Under the pieces are notes generated by a model. The model had not been told where the DNA came from and searched no databases. It was given only the letters and a program-made list of their open reading frames with translations. Position numbers and translations under genes: made by a program. Shown piece by piece: positions 17,654 through 25,958 of a stretch of 64,000 nucleotides of DNA. Within the stretch, counting starts at the first letter, position 1. Every line of letters begins with the position of its first letter. This DNA comes from Allosaccharopolyspora coralli (GTDB taxonomy: Bacteria; Actinomycetota; Actinomycetes; Mycobacteriales; Pseudonocardiaceae): assembly GCF_009664835.1 (NCBI RefSeq), contig NZ_CP045929.1:1488001-1552000 (forward strand). The letters are read 5' to 3'.

Positions 17654-17875
17654 GCGTCTGGCGGGTCCTGGTCCTGCCCTTTCGTTGCCACGAGCGTGAT
17701 CAACGGTGGCCACGGTGGAGCTTCGTCGAGTGTGCCGCCGCGTCCGTCGAGCAGCTCGACGGACGCGAAGACCTTCCGCATGTGCGGCACCACGTCCGCA
17801 CCGGTACCTCCGGCAAGGCGTCGAATCGCCGTGCGCAGGAGTCGAATCACACCCGCCTGTATTGATGAGGTGTCG

Positions 17876-18362
17876 ATGCCTAAGCAGGTCGACCACGAGG
17901 GGCGTCGTGCGGCTCTCGCCGAGGCCGCCCGGCGGTTGCTGCGCCACGACGGTCTGGAAGCCGTGACGATGCGGCAGGTCGCGACCGAGGCCGGGGTGTC
18001 GCTGGGGCAGGTCCAGTATTACGTCGCAGGTAAGGACGAGCTGGTGCGGTTCGCCTTGGATCGGGTGAGTGCGCAGGTCGAAGCGCGTCTCGCAGACCGC
18101 CACCTCGACACCGCTTGCCGCTCCACTGCGGGAGCACTATGCGGGGTTGGCATCGTTCGTTGCGGCGCAGATCGAGAGAGCCCAGCAGAGCGGCATGGCC
18201 GCGACAGCGCGCGAACCGAACGAGGAGGCGGCGGCACTGCTCGCGTTGGTCGACGGGTTGTCCGCGCACGTGCTCCTCGGAGCACGATCTCCGGAGGATG
18301 TCCGCCGGGCTCTCGAGGCGCACGTCGACGCGCTCTTCGGTCCGGCTCGACAGTCACGGTGA
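17876..18362 (+). pseudogene. TetR-family regulator (BetI-type C-terminus), degraded
   Basis: The frame from ATG 17876 encodes a normal TetR DNA-binding domain (ALAEAARRLLRHDG... MRQVATEAGVSLGQVQYYVAGKDEL) and ends its recognisable part near EARLAD (about 18100). The C-terminal helices (PLREHYAGLASFVAAQIE through AHVDALFG) continue in another frame from about 18110 to 18362. The join also lacks roughly 40 residues that the family normally has between these parts. I therefore call it an internal deletion plus frameshift. The upstream 17654-17875 gap holds nothing I recognise. Confidence 0.75.
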
Positions 18363-18570
18363 CCACGTAGCCGGCCTGGCTGCCCTCGCGGCTCCGGGTT
18401 GCCTGATCAACCGGACAGAGCGGAGCGCCACCCGTTCGGGGGTATTGGTGTAACCGAGGGAGCGGTTCCGGCGACATCCGTATTGAGCCCTCGCCATGTC
18501 CGGTCGATGTCGATGATGCCACGACCAGTCTCCGTGGCTCTCGTCTTCGATCCGTGTGGGGAGATTCGTC

Positions 18571-18705
18571 GTGTTGCGTGCCGTGATGAGCATGATCGTC
18601 GTCGCTGCCGGTGTCGGTGGCTACTGGGCCGTGCATCGGCTCGGCCGCTTCCTGGACGAGCCACGGCCGGTGGAGCCGTCCCGCGCCCTGGCTCTCGTGA
18701 GCTGA
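18571..18705 (+). CDS. Possible small membrane protein (44 aa)
   Basis: From GTG 18571, with GGGGAG eight bases upstream, the frame reads MLRAVMSMIVVAAGVGGY, then WAVHRLGRFLDEPRP and a short tail. One hydrophobic helix followed by a basic/acidic segment looks like a genuine single-pass small protein, but there is no homology to confirm it. It lies between two damaged genes. Confidence 0.4.
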   Translation: MLRAVMSMIVVAAGVGGYWAVHRLGRFLDEPRPVEPSRALALVS

Positions 18706-18910
18706 TCGCGACGGACGCTTTCGGGGGCCGACCACAACACCAGAGCCGGGGCCGCTCGGCCGCGGTCGGCGGAGCGCTTGTGCGACGACACTTCGCGCGG
18801 GGTGGCCAGCCACCGCGGTACGTCGAGCCGCCGCTGTTCGGTCGTGGATCACTGCCGAACTCCGAGGCCGATGACATCACCGGTGATCCTGCGATGAGTC
18901 CTGGCGAAGA

Positions 18911-19287
18911 TCAGCTCGCGGGGGCGAAGAACTCGATCGGGATCCCGTCGGGATCATGCGCAGTGAGGTGTGTCCCCAGGTGTCGGTCACCGAATTCGGT
19001 GGGGATGCGCCTGCCTCGACCAGTCGTTCCCGCCATCCGTCGAGTTCGTCGGCTGCCACGTGGAACGCGAGGTGATCCAGGCCGACGTTGCGGGGATCGA
19101 ACCGATCGAGCCCGCCCGCGTGGGCGCGCAGCCCCAGGCGCAGCCTCGGTGTCGCCAGCACGGAGAACCGTCCGATCTCGTCCTCCCCGGAGAACAGTTC
19201 CTCCGCTCCGAGCAGTCGCGTGTAGAAGACGCGGCTTCGCGCCACGTCCGTGACGCTCAGCGTGAGATGCCCCAGGATGGCCGACAC
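18911..19287 (-). pseudogene. VOC/glyoxalase-family protein, frameshifted near the C-terminus
   Basis: The frame from ATG 19287 (MSAILGHLTLSVTDVARSR) encodes the two beta-alpha-beta units of a vicinal-oxygen-chelate protein, including LDHLAFHVAADELD. Around 18968-18985, next to a CCCC run, the expected ending switches frame: the conserved HDPDGIPIEFFAPA is read in the other frame and stops at 18911. In the original frame the protein would end in unrelated residues near 18877. One base of insertion or deletion accounts for it; sequencing error is possible. Confidence 0.7.
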
Positions 19288-19342
19288 AAGGTCCAGGGTA
19301 GAACGTCGAACTCGTGGACGTGGTGCGCGACGGAGGTGCCGG

Positions 19343-20071
19343 ATGGCGGAGTGGGAACCGATGCCGACCGAGTGGAGGCGGGCGCTGGCCGTCGTCGCTC
19401 ATCCTGATGACTTGGAGTACGGAGTCAGCGGGGCGATCGCCAAGTGGACCGACGAAGGGCGTGAGGTCTCCTATCTACTGGCGACGCACGGCGAAGCAGG
19501 CATCGACGCACTCGACCCCGCCGACTCGGCGGAGGTGCGCGAGCGAGAGCAGCGCGCGGCCGCCGACGCCGTCGGTGTGTCCACGGTGGAGTTCTTGGAG
19601 CATCGGGACGGTGTGATCGAGTACGGACCCGCTCTGCGCCGGGACATCGTCGCCGGTATCCGGCGGCACCGGCCCGAGCTCGTGCTCACCATCAACCATC
19701 GCGACACCTGGGGCGGAACCGCGTGGAACACGCCCGACCATCGCGCGGTCGGCCGCGCCACCCTGGACGCCTGCGGCGACGCGGGCAACAGGTGGATCTT
19801 CACCGAGCTCATCGACGACGGACTGTTGCCCTGGGACGGAGTGCGGTGGGTGGCGGTGGCCGCCACGTCGAGCCCGACGCACGCCGTGGACGTCTCGGAC
19901 ACCGTCGAACGCGCCGTGCGGTCGCTGCTCGCGCATCGCACGTACGTGGAGTCGATCAGCGACGAGTCACCCGAGGACTACTGCCGCAGTGTGCAGGATG
20001 CTGCTACCGGTGCAGGGGCGGAACAGTTCGGCGGGGTCCCCGCCGTCGCCTTCGAACTCTTTGCCCGCTGA
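19343..20071 (+). CDS. PIG-L family (LmbE-like) deacetylase
   Basis: Zinc-dependent N-acetylglucosaminyl deacetylase-type enzyme of 242 residues. AHPDDLEYG (about residue 21) and PDHRAVG (about residue 133) supply the zinc ligands and catalytic Asp. The family includes MshB and Mca of mycothiol metabolism as well as antibiotic tailoring enzymes; length and spacing do not let me choose. ATG 19343 has GGAGGT five bases upstream. It is convergent with dapA across a strong inverted repeat. Confidence 0.85.
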   Translation: MAEWEPMPTEWRRALAVVAHPDDLEYGVSGAIAKWTDEGREVSYLLATHGEAGIDALDPADSAEVREREQRAAADAVGVSTVEFLEHRDGVIEYGPALRRDIVAGIRRHRPELVLTINHRDTWGGTAWNTPDHRAVGRATLDACGDAGNRWIFTELIDDGLLPWDGVRWVAVAATSSPTHAVDVSDTVERAVRSLLAHRTYVESISDESPEDYCRSVQDAATGAGAEQFGGVPAVAFELFAR

Positions 20072-20123
20072 TGAGAACTCCTGATGGAAGGTCTTGTTCG
20101 GTGGTTCCTGGCGGCCCCTCAGC

Positions 20124-20193
20124 CTCAACGCCCTCCTCGCTGCGGGGCGACCTACGCGGCGACAATCGCTGTCCTCGCGAGGAGGGCGCTGAG
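20124..20193. terminator. Long inverted repeat between convergent genes
   Basis: CTCAACGCCCTCCTCGC (20124-20140) and GCGAGGAGGGCGCTGAG (20177-20193) pair over 17 positions with one mismatch, around a 36-base loop. The place between convergent genes fits a bidirectional terminator. The same 20-base word recurs at 24615-24634. Confidence 0.65.
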
Positions 20194-20262
20194 AACCCGC
20201 CGGTGATCCGGGTGGGCACGTGGTTCCTGCTCAGCGGTTTCGCAGCCCTCACTTCCCGCTGA

Positions 20263-21171
20263 TCAACCGGCCAGCAGTGCGGTCTCGGTGCAGTGCGTCA
20301 GCGCACGCTGCACCGAGACCTCGCTCGCGGGCAGCAGCGGCAGCCGGACGTCGGCGGTCGGGATCCGCCCCAGCGAATGCAGCACGCCCTTGAGCACCGT
20401 CGGGTTCGGTTCCGCGAACAGCGGCGCGGCCAGCCTGGTGAGTTCGTTGCCGAGTGTCCGCGCTCGAACGATGTCGCCGTTGTCCCAGGCCTCGACCAGC
20501 TCGGCGAATTCGCGAGTGCGCAGGTTCGACGACGCCGTGATCCCCCCGTGGGCACCGGCGGCGAGCATCGGAGAGGCCGCCATGTCGTCGCCGCACAGGA
20601 CCGAGAACCCGTCCGGCAGGTCCGAGAGCAGGTCCATCGTGTCGGCATCCACGCCGCCCACCGCCTGCTTGACACCGACGACGTTCGGCAGCGACGCGAG
20701 CCTGCGCAGCGCGGTCGCGCTGAGAGCCTGGCCGGTGCGGTAAGGGATGTTGTAGACGACGACGGGCAGGCTGCTGCGTGCCGAGATCTCGGCGAAGTGT
20801 GCGACCACACCGTCCTCGCCGGGACGGGTGAAGTACGGAGTCGGGACCAGGACCGCGTCCGCTTCGCCGCGCGCTTCCAGCACCTGAACCTGTTCGACGC
20901 TCGACCGGGTGTCGTTGGTGCCCGTCCCGACGATCAGGGTGGCGCCGTGCTCCCGGCATGCCGTCGAGCAGATCGCCACGACCCGCTGCTTCTCCTCGTC
21001 GGTGAGCGACGCGGACTCACCGGTGGTGCCCAGCGCGACGAGCCCGGCGGCACCGTCGACCAATGCATCGTGCGCCAGCTTTTTCAGTGCATCCAGGGCG
21101 AGCGAACCGGTCGCCGTGAACGGCGTGACGACAGGGACGAAGAGGCCGCGAAGCGGAGCACTGAGGTTCAT
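20263..21171 (-). CDS. dapA: Dihydrodipicolinate synthase family protein
   Basis: TIM-barrel Schiff-base lyase/synthase of 302 residues. GTTGES (phosphate/pyruvate loop), YNIPYRTG with the catalytic Tyr, and the Schiff-base Lys in VVGVKQAVGG are intact, as in 4-hydroxy-tetrahydrodipicolinate synthase of lysine synthesis. The divergent LysR gene 71 bp away and lack of dapB or other lysine genes raise the possibility that this is a second, regulated copy with another substrate. ATG 21171 chosen; GTG 21180 is in frame. Confidence 0.8.
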   Translation of the reverse strand: MNLSAPLRGLFVPVVTPFTATGSLALDALKKLAHDALVDGAAGLVALGTTGESASLTDEEKQRVVAICSTACREHGATLIVGTGTNDTRSSVEQVQVLEARGEADAVLVPTPYFTRPGEDGVVAHFAEISARSSLPVVVYNIPYRTGQALSATALRRLASLPNVVGVKQAVGGVDADTMDLLSDLPDGFSVLCGDDMAASPMLAAGAHGGITASSNLRTREFAELVEAWDNGDIVRARTLGNELTRLAAPLFAEPNPTVLKGVLHSLGRIPTADVRLPLLPASEVSVQRALTHCTETALLAG

Positions 21172-21242
21172 GGCGACCACTCTGCCGCCCGGAACAATGC
21201 AGGTCTATTTCGCATTGGTTCATCAACACCTAAGCTGAACTG

Positions 21243-22160
21243 ATGCTCGATGTCCGGCGGCTCCAACTGCTCCGCGAACTCGCCCATCGCGGCACCATCG
21301 CGGCCGTGGCCGAGGCGATGACGTTCACAGCTTCGGCGGTGTCCCAGCAGCTGTCCGTCCTGGAGAAGGAAGCGGGCGTTGCGCTGCTGGAACGCACCGG
21401 CAGGCGAGTGGTGCTCACGCCGGCGGGACGCGGTCTCGTCGACCACGCCGACGCGGTCCTGGCGCGGCTGGAACAGGCGCAGTCCGACCTCGCCAGCGCC
21501 CGCGAAGGACTCGGCGGCCCGTTGCGGATCGGCACCTTCCCGTCCGCCGGACGCACGATCGTGCCCGCCGCGCTCGCCGACCTGGTGCGGGATCACCCCA
21601 GACTCGAGCCGATGGTCGCCGACATCGACTCGGCCCGCGTCGCCGACGCGCTCCGCGCCCGTGAACTCGACGTCGCGTTGATCCACGACTACGACTTCGT
21701 GCCTGCGCCGCCCGACACCACAGTCGACACGTTGCCGCTGCTCGAAGAGCGGATGTATCTGGCGTCGCGGGCGGCGCCGGGGCAGCAGGCCGGGTCGGTG
21801 GCGACCGGAGCGTCGATCGCGGACCTCGTGCTGCCGTGGCGGGACGCGCCCTGGATCACCGCGATGCCCGGCACGACCGGTCACACCATGGCCCTGCGGA
21901 CATGTCGAACGGCCGGGTTCGAACCTCGGATTCGTCACCACGTCAACGACTTCTCCGCCGTCCTGTTGTTCGTCGCGGCCGGACAAGGGGTCGCGCTGCT
22001 GCCGAGGTTGGGCGTGATGGACCCGCCGCCGGGAGTGCGGCTCACCGGACTGCCCGCGCATCGCCGGTCCAAAGTCGCCTTTCGCGGCGGCTCCGGTGAG
22101 CACCCTGCGGTACGGGCCTTCGTCGGATCCCTCCGAACCGCGATCGCCGATGTCCTGTAG
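21243..22160 (+). CDS. LysR-family transcriptional regulator
   Basis: A 305-residue LysR protein: N-terminal winged helix (LLRELAHRGTIAAVAEAM... SAVSQQLSVLEKEAG) and a periplasmic-binding-type effector domain beginning near residue 92 (GPLRIGTFPSAG). It is transcribed divergently from the dapA-type gene, the classic layout for a LysR regulator and its target. Effector unknown. Confidence 0.9.
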   Translation: MLDVRRLQLLRELAHRGTIAAVAEAMTFTASAVSQQLSVLEKEAGVALLERTGRRVVLTPAGRGLVDHADAVLARLEQAQSDLASAREGLGGPLRIGTFPSAGRTIVPAALADLVRDHPRLEPMVADIDSARVADALRARELDVALIHDYDFVPAPPDTTVDTLPLLEERMYLASRAAPGQQAGSVATGASIADLVLPWRDAPWITAMPGTTGHTMALRTCRTAGFEPRIRHHVNDFSAVLLFVAAGQGVALLPRLGVMDPPPGVRLTGLPAHRRSKVAFRGGSGEHPAVRAFVGSLRTAIADVL

Positions 22161-22222
22161 GGGAACTTCTGACAGAATGCGTTGCTCGGCGGGTTGGGTG
22201 GCGGAACCCCAGGGCCCCGTGA

Positions 22223-22360
22223 ATGTCGACGCGCGGCAGCCCCCTACTGGAGACGCGCTTCAAGGCGCTGCGCCGCTACCGGGACTGCCCGTGACGACTC
22301 GGCCAGGTCGTGGCCGCCGCGTTGGTCCTGCTCCACCGAGAACACCGCCGCACGACCTGA
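22223..22360 (+). pseudogene. Transposase C-terminal remnant
   Basis: One frame reads PLLETRFKALRRYRDCP, a stop, then RLGQVVAAALVLLHREHRRTT and a second stop. This resembles the C-terminus of DDE transposases common in actinomycetes (pattern FKALR... PWRIG... AALVLLHxEH). An in-frame stop replaces the usual Trp. The rest of the 22161-22517 gap holds no other gene; a GTGGCGGAACCCCA match to the dispersed repeat lies at 22197 and a TGATCA-rich near-palindrome follows the remnant. Recognised from memory of the family only. Confidence 0.5.
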
Positions 22361-22517
22361 TGATCACACCGTGATGATCAGTTCGGGAAAGTTCATTGTG
22401 CCTGACTGCAGCCCGCACTCCGCCCGACTGCTTGACCCGATCGGGGGTGCCGACACACGTTCGCCGCCGGTGATTGACGCCATCGGTTGCTCCGCGCCCG
22501 GGTCTACCGTCGTGTGC

Positions 22518-22997
22518 ATGGATCTTCGAGACGAGGCACGAGCAGGCCACCACACGTTCAGCGTCACCGCGCAGCGGCAGCCGGAGCAGGAGGATCGACC
22601 CGCCTCGCTGGTGGTCGAGTTCACCGGAGCAGACGACGACGGACAGGTCATGGTCGAGGGTGCCGTTCACGTGGCCGTGGACGCGCTCGACGACACGGCG
22701 CAGGTGCTCGGTCGCACCTTGGACGGTCTCTCGGGGCTGCATGGGACGCGCCGGAAGACTCGCCGCACCGCCGGAGCGACGGCGCCGAACGCGGGTAAGC
22801 CATGGACCGACGACCTCAACGAGCAGCTGCGGGAGCAGTGGCTCGCCCGCGGCTCCGGCGTGCCCGCGACCGAGCTCGTCGGTGAACTCGCTCGTGGGTT
22901 CGGCCGTACGCGTCCCTCGGTGCGCGCCCAGCTCGCGCGCTGCGGCTGCGACCCGGACGTGCCCGGCAGGCTCCTCCCGAACGACCCGGATCCGTAA
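22518..22997 (+). CDS. Hypothetical protein with C-terminal HTH-like segment
   Basis: A 159-residue protein I do not recognise. Residues 1-75 are charged and beta-rich (SLVVEFTGADDDGQVMVEG). The last 55 residues (KPWTDDLNEQLREQWLARG... ELVGELARGFGRTRPSVRAQLARCG) have the pattern of a Myb/SANT-like or sigma-like helix-turn-helix seen at the ends of many actinobacterial proteins. ATG 22518 has no good ribosome site. It stands alone between an IS scrap and the manganese riboswitch. Confidence 0.65.
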   Translation: MDLRDEARAGHHTFSVTAQRQPEQEDRPASLVVEFTGADDDGQVMVEGAVHVAVDALDDTAQVLGRTLDGLSGLHGTRRKTRRTAGATAPNAGKPWTDDLNEQLREQWLARGSGVPATELVGELARGFGRTRPSVRAQLARCGCDPDVPGRLLPNDPDP

Positions 22998-23182
22998 CGC
23001 GAACGGAGGGTGGCCTCGCCACGGCCCCGGGATCGCCCGAACGAACGAAAGGGGAATTGTTCGGCCAAACATTTCTTGCGGCGAGGCGAAACGCATTTTT
23101 TCGCACGCCCGAGTGCGATATTCGATTTCACGAGACGAGGTGAATCGCTTGATTGTTCGCCGGTGTCGGGTAATCTCGCCCC

Positions 23183-23286
23183 GAGAAGGGGAGTAGCCCT
23201 CCAATATCGCGGTCGACATGCTGGCGCTCCGTTCGCGCCCGGCTGCGGAACCTCGTCGTCGAGGTGGGCGAGACCTTCGGCCAGGA
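23183..23286 (+). ncRNA. yybP-ykoY manganese riboswitch
   Basis: The 5' block GAGAAGGGGAGTAGCCCT and the 3' block GTGGGCGAGACCTTCGGCC match the two conserved halves of the yybP-ykoY aptamer, with a variable arm between. It precedes a TMEM165/GDT1-type exporter, one of the known target families. The preceding 22998-23182 stretch and the short spacer to the gene hold a GCCGGAG/CTCCGGC stem near 23300 that may be the expression platform. Confidence 0.85.
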
Positions 23287-23356
23287 TGTGTTGTCACTGG
23301 CCGGAGAGTCTCGCGACCTCCGGCGAGGGCTGGGGACGAGAGGGCGTGGCACAGTC

Positions 23357-23938
23357 GTGTTGACCGGTTTCGCGGTGAGTTCGGCGGCGATATTCGTGGC
23401 CGAACTGGGTGACAAGTCTCAATTGTTGGCGATGACGTTCGCGACGCGGTATCGAGCGTGGCAGGTGTTGCTCGGCATCACGGTGGCGACGACGTTCGTG
23501 CACGCGCTTTCGGTCGCCATCGGATTCGGGCTCGGCGCGGCACTGCCGACGAATGCGATCGGAGTCGTCGCGGGTGTGGCGTTTCTCGGATTCGCCGTCT
23601 GGACGGCGCGTGGGGATCATCTCACCGAGTCCGAACGAGGCAGGGCACGGCGTTGGGCGGGCTCCGCGGTGCTGGCGGTGACCGTCGCGTTCCTGCTGGC
23701 CGAGCTGGGTGACAAGACGATGCTCGCCACCGTGACCCTCGCTACGCGGCACGACTGGCTCGGCACGTGGATCGGCTCCACCGTCGGCATGGTGCTGGCG
23801 GATGCCCTCGCACTCGTCGTGGGTCTGCTGCTGGGCAAGCACCTACCGGAGCGCGTCGTGCGATACGGCGCGGCGGGCCTGTTCGTCCTGTTCGGAGCGT
23901 GGCTGCTGATCGAGTCCGTGCCTCGGGCACTCGGCTGA
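23357..23938 (+). CDS. GDT1/TMEM165-family divalent cation exporter
   Basis: Membrane protein of about 193 residues with two homologous halves of three helices. Each half has the family motif E-x-G-D-K-S/T: VAELGDKSQL (near residue 15) and LAELGDKTML (near residue 117), which bind Mn2+ or Ca2+. The manganese riboswitch upstream indicates Mn2+ export under excess. I start at GTG 23357, just before the first helix; the frame is open upstream through the riboswitch, which argues against longer starts. Confidence 0.88.
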   Translation: MLTGFAVSSAAIFVAELGDKSQLLAMTFATRYRAWQVLLGITVATTFVHALSVAIGFGLGAALPTNAIGVVAGVAFLGFAVWTARGDHLTESERGRARRWAGSAVLAVTVAFLLAELGDKTMLATVTLATRHDWLGTWIGSTVGMVLADALALVVGLLLGKHLPERVVRYGAAGLFVLFGAWLLIESVPRALG

Positions 23939-23951
23939 GCGTCCTGCCGCG

Positions 23952-24527
23952 TCAGCACCCTTCGGTGATATAGCCCTGCTGGCAGCCCCACTCGTGTTGC
24001 TGCTGGCCACTCGTCGGCTCCTTGCCGCACGCCGTTCCGCACTGCTGGTATCCGTACAGCGAGTCGTAATCCTCTTCGCTGTACGGATAGCCGGTCTCCT
24101 GCCGGTACTGCTCGTACAGATCGCCGGGTGTCTGGTTCGTACCGGACGAGGAACCGGGTTCCGGCTCGGCCGGCACGGACTCCTCGCTGCCGAAACCTCC
24201 GAAGTCGCAGTAAGGACCGACGGGGCTTTCCGGTACGAGGACGTTGTTCCCAGTGCAGTTCGGCATCTCTTGCGCGGGAGTCGGCGCCGTGACCGACTCG
24301 GGGAGCAGACCGCACTGCACCTTCGTCGCGTCGTCCATGTCGGACGGCGCGAGACCGCAGTTGTCCGTCGGAGGAGCAGGCGGCGGCGACGGGACGGGAG
24401 GCGCGGGTGGTGGAGCAGGGGACTGCACGACCGTCGTCGGCGGCTGCGGGTTCGTGTCGGTCGCGGGTGCACCGGTGGTGCACGCCGTCGCGAGAAGGAG
24501 CGTCGCAGCGAAGACCAGGCCTCTCAT
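23952..24527 (-). CDS. Secreted lipoprotein with conserved Cys motif, paralogue of 10580-11116
   Basis: A 191-residue predicted lipoprotein: signal peptide with lipobox ATAC (Cys about residue 16), a Pro-rich linker (residues 28-55), then TDNCGLAPSDMDDATKVQC and further Cys residues to a final Cys. The motif and layout match the protein at 10580-11116, so the two define a small family I cannot name. The domain has an even scatter of Cys that could form disulfides. ATG 24527 has a GGGAGGT ribosome site. It is convergent with the GDT1 gene and stands downstream of nothing obvious. Confidence 0.7.
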   Translation of the reverse strand: MRGLVFAATLLLATACTTGAPATDTNPQPPTTVVQSPAPPPAPPVPSPPPAPPTDNCGLAPSDMDDATKVQCGLLPESVTAPTPAQEMPNCTGNNVLVPESPVGPYCDFGGFGSEESVPAEPEPGSSSGTNQTPGDLYEQYRQETGYPYSEEDYDSLYGYQQCGTACGKEPTSGQQQHEWGCQQGYITEGC

Positions 24528-24614
24528 GGCACCTCCCTGAGTGAGGAAGGTAGCGCGATCCTGCGCGCCCCGGAGGAACAAAAGTTCCTCTGAGCGTCTC
24601 GAGAATCCGATCCT

Positions 24615-24634
24615 GCAGCGAGGAGGGCGCCGAG
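24615..24634 (+). repeat. Copy of the 20-base word from the 20124-20193 inverted repeat
   Basis: GCAGCGAGGAGGGCGCCGAG differs at two positions from the reverse complement of 20124-20143 and matches 20177-20193 at 16 of 17. It lies between the lipoprotein and jetD genes. Confidence 0.45.
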
Positions 24635-24683
24635 TTTCCGCTATCCGACCCACCGAGCAAACCCCTCAGCAAGGAGCCCTGTG

Positions 24684-25958
24684 TCAGTGCAGCGAGCCGT
24701 CGCGGAGGTCGTCGAGGAGGCGTACCAACGTGACTTCCTCGTCGACGGCTTGGCCGGTGCCCGCCATCAGCTCCCGCAATGCCGGGTCCCACGGGGTGTC
24801 GACCGGGGTTCCGATGAGCGGGGGCAGGTCGAGGCGTTCCTGCGACGCCCGGTCGAGCTCCTCGCGATAGTCGGCCGCACTCATCCGCCACGGCCGAACC
24901 TGGTGGTGCGACCACAGCCCATTCAGGATGCTCACCCCTGGCCAGTCGAAATCGCCATGATGGCGCAGCCTCGCGCCGTTCGGCGCAAGTCGGTCGAGCA
25001 GTTGCAGGGCCACCGTCGACGGACGACCCGACAGGCACAGCAGCGGATGCCGTATTCCCTCGTGGACGGCGGCTTCCAACACACGGGGGTTCTCGCAGAC
25101 GGCGATCACGCTGCCCGGAGGCACGAGTGTGTCCGGCGCCGCCGCCAGATCCCGATGCGTGAGGTGGGTCGGCAGTCCCAGCTCGGTACGGTCGAGAACG
25201 CCACGAGACCACGGGTCCGCACCGACGAGCGGCAATGCCCAACATGCCACGGTGGCCGATACTCCGTCCGAGGTCACGCCGACCCGTTCCCACAGTGCGT
25301 GGCGATCGTGTTCCCGGGTGGGCGCTTCCACGCCGTGGGCCAGTGCGATGGCCTTGAGGACCACGCGGCTCAACGCTGTCCCGCTGTCGAGCTGGTACGG
25401 CGCGTCGAGCTGGGTCGCGAGGTCCGCACGGGGAATCCACGATCTCGGCGAGGCCTCCGGGTCGAGAACGACGTGCGCGAGAGCGCCTGCCGCTCGCCGA
25501 GCCGTGAGTTCCAAGTCTTCCCGGGCGACCCGCCCGTACTGGTTCCACCACTCTATCCACGGCCGCGTCCAGGGTCGGCCGCTGAGCCCGTGCTCGGCGA
25601 GTGCCGCCTCCAGCACCGACGCCACTCGTTCGAGGCGCTCATCCTGCCTCGCCGGAGACGACGCCCTGGTCACCGGACGTCCGTGCAGGATCTCCAGCAC
25701 CTCTTCGAGTCCGAGCCCGAATCTCGCACGCACCGCTTCGTCCAGTTTGGCCACGTTGAGCCTGGTTCCGAGACCGGTCATCGGCCTGCCGTAGACCTCA
25801 CCGACCGCACGGCGCGAGTCGTCGTCCGGTAACGCGAGTCGGAAGGTCGCCGCCGGCTTCGGCTGTTCCAAGGCCTCCCGCGCCTGCTGCCACAGTCCCG
25901 TCAACTCGGGACCGCCCCAAGCGCGACGGACGTCGTCGGCGGTGGGCTCGTCGCTCAC
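24684..25958 (-). CDS. jetD: Wadjet type II JetD (TIGR02679-like, Toprim-type nuclease subunit)
   Basis: A 424-residue protein matching the TIGR02679 family, with a DUF2399/Toprim-like C-terminal part: the acidic motifs VCENPRVLEAA (about residue 282) and HHGDFDWPGVSI (about residue 337) are the expected metal-binding Glu and Asp positions. In characterised Wadjet systems JetD is the topoisomerase-VI-like nuclease that cuts circular plasmid DNA after the JetABC SMC complex has extruded it. GTG start at 25958 overlaps the jetC stop (GTGA). Last gene of the four-gene operon. Family numbers are from memory. Confidence 0.85.
   Translation of the reverse strand: MSDEPTADDVRRAWGGPELTGLWQQAREALEQPKPAATFRLALPDDDSRRAVGEVYGRPMTGLGTRLNVAKLDEAVRARFGLGLEEVLEILHGRPVTRASSPARQDERLERVASVLEAALAEHGLSGRPWTRPWIEWWNQYGRVAREDLELTARRAAGALAHVVLDPEASPRSWIPRADLATQLDAPYQLDSGTALSRVVLKAIALAHGVEAPTREHDRHALWERVGVTSDGVSATVACWALPLVGADPWSRGVLDRTELGLPTHLTHRDLAAAPDTLVPPGSVIAVCENPRVLEAAVHEGIRHPLLCLSGRPSTVALQLLDRLAPNGARLRHHGDFDWPGVSILNGLWSHHQVRPWRMSAADYREELDRASQERLDLPPLIGTPVDTPWDPALRELMAGTGQAVDEEVTLVRLLDDLRDGSLH

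Noticed and set aside
17614-17850. 78-codon minus-strand frame between the two TetR genes
   Set aside because: Overlaps the end of the first TetR gene, no ribosome site and no similarity; probably chance.
16151-18103. 650-codon open frame on the minus strand across the P450 and TetR genes
   Set aside because: Arg/His-rich shadow without any motif; opposite to two well-supported genes.
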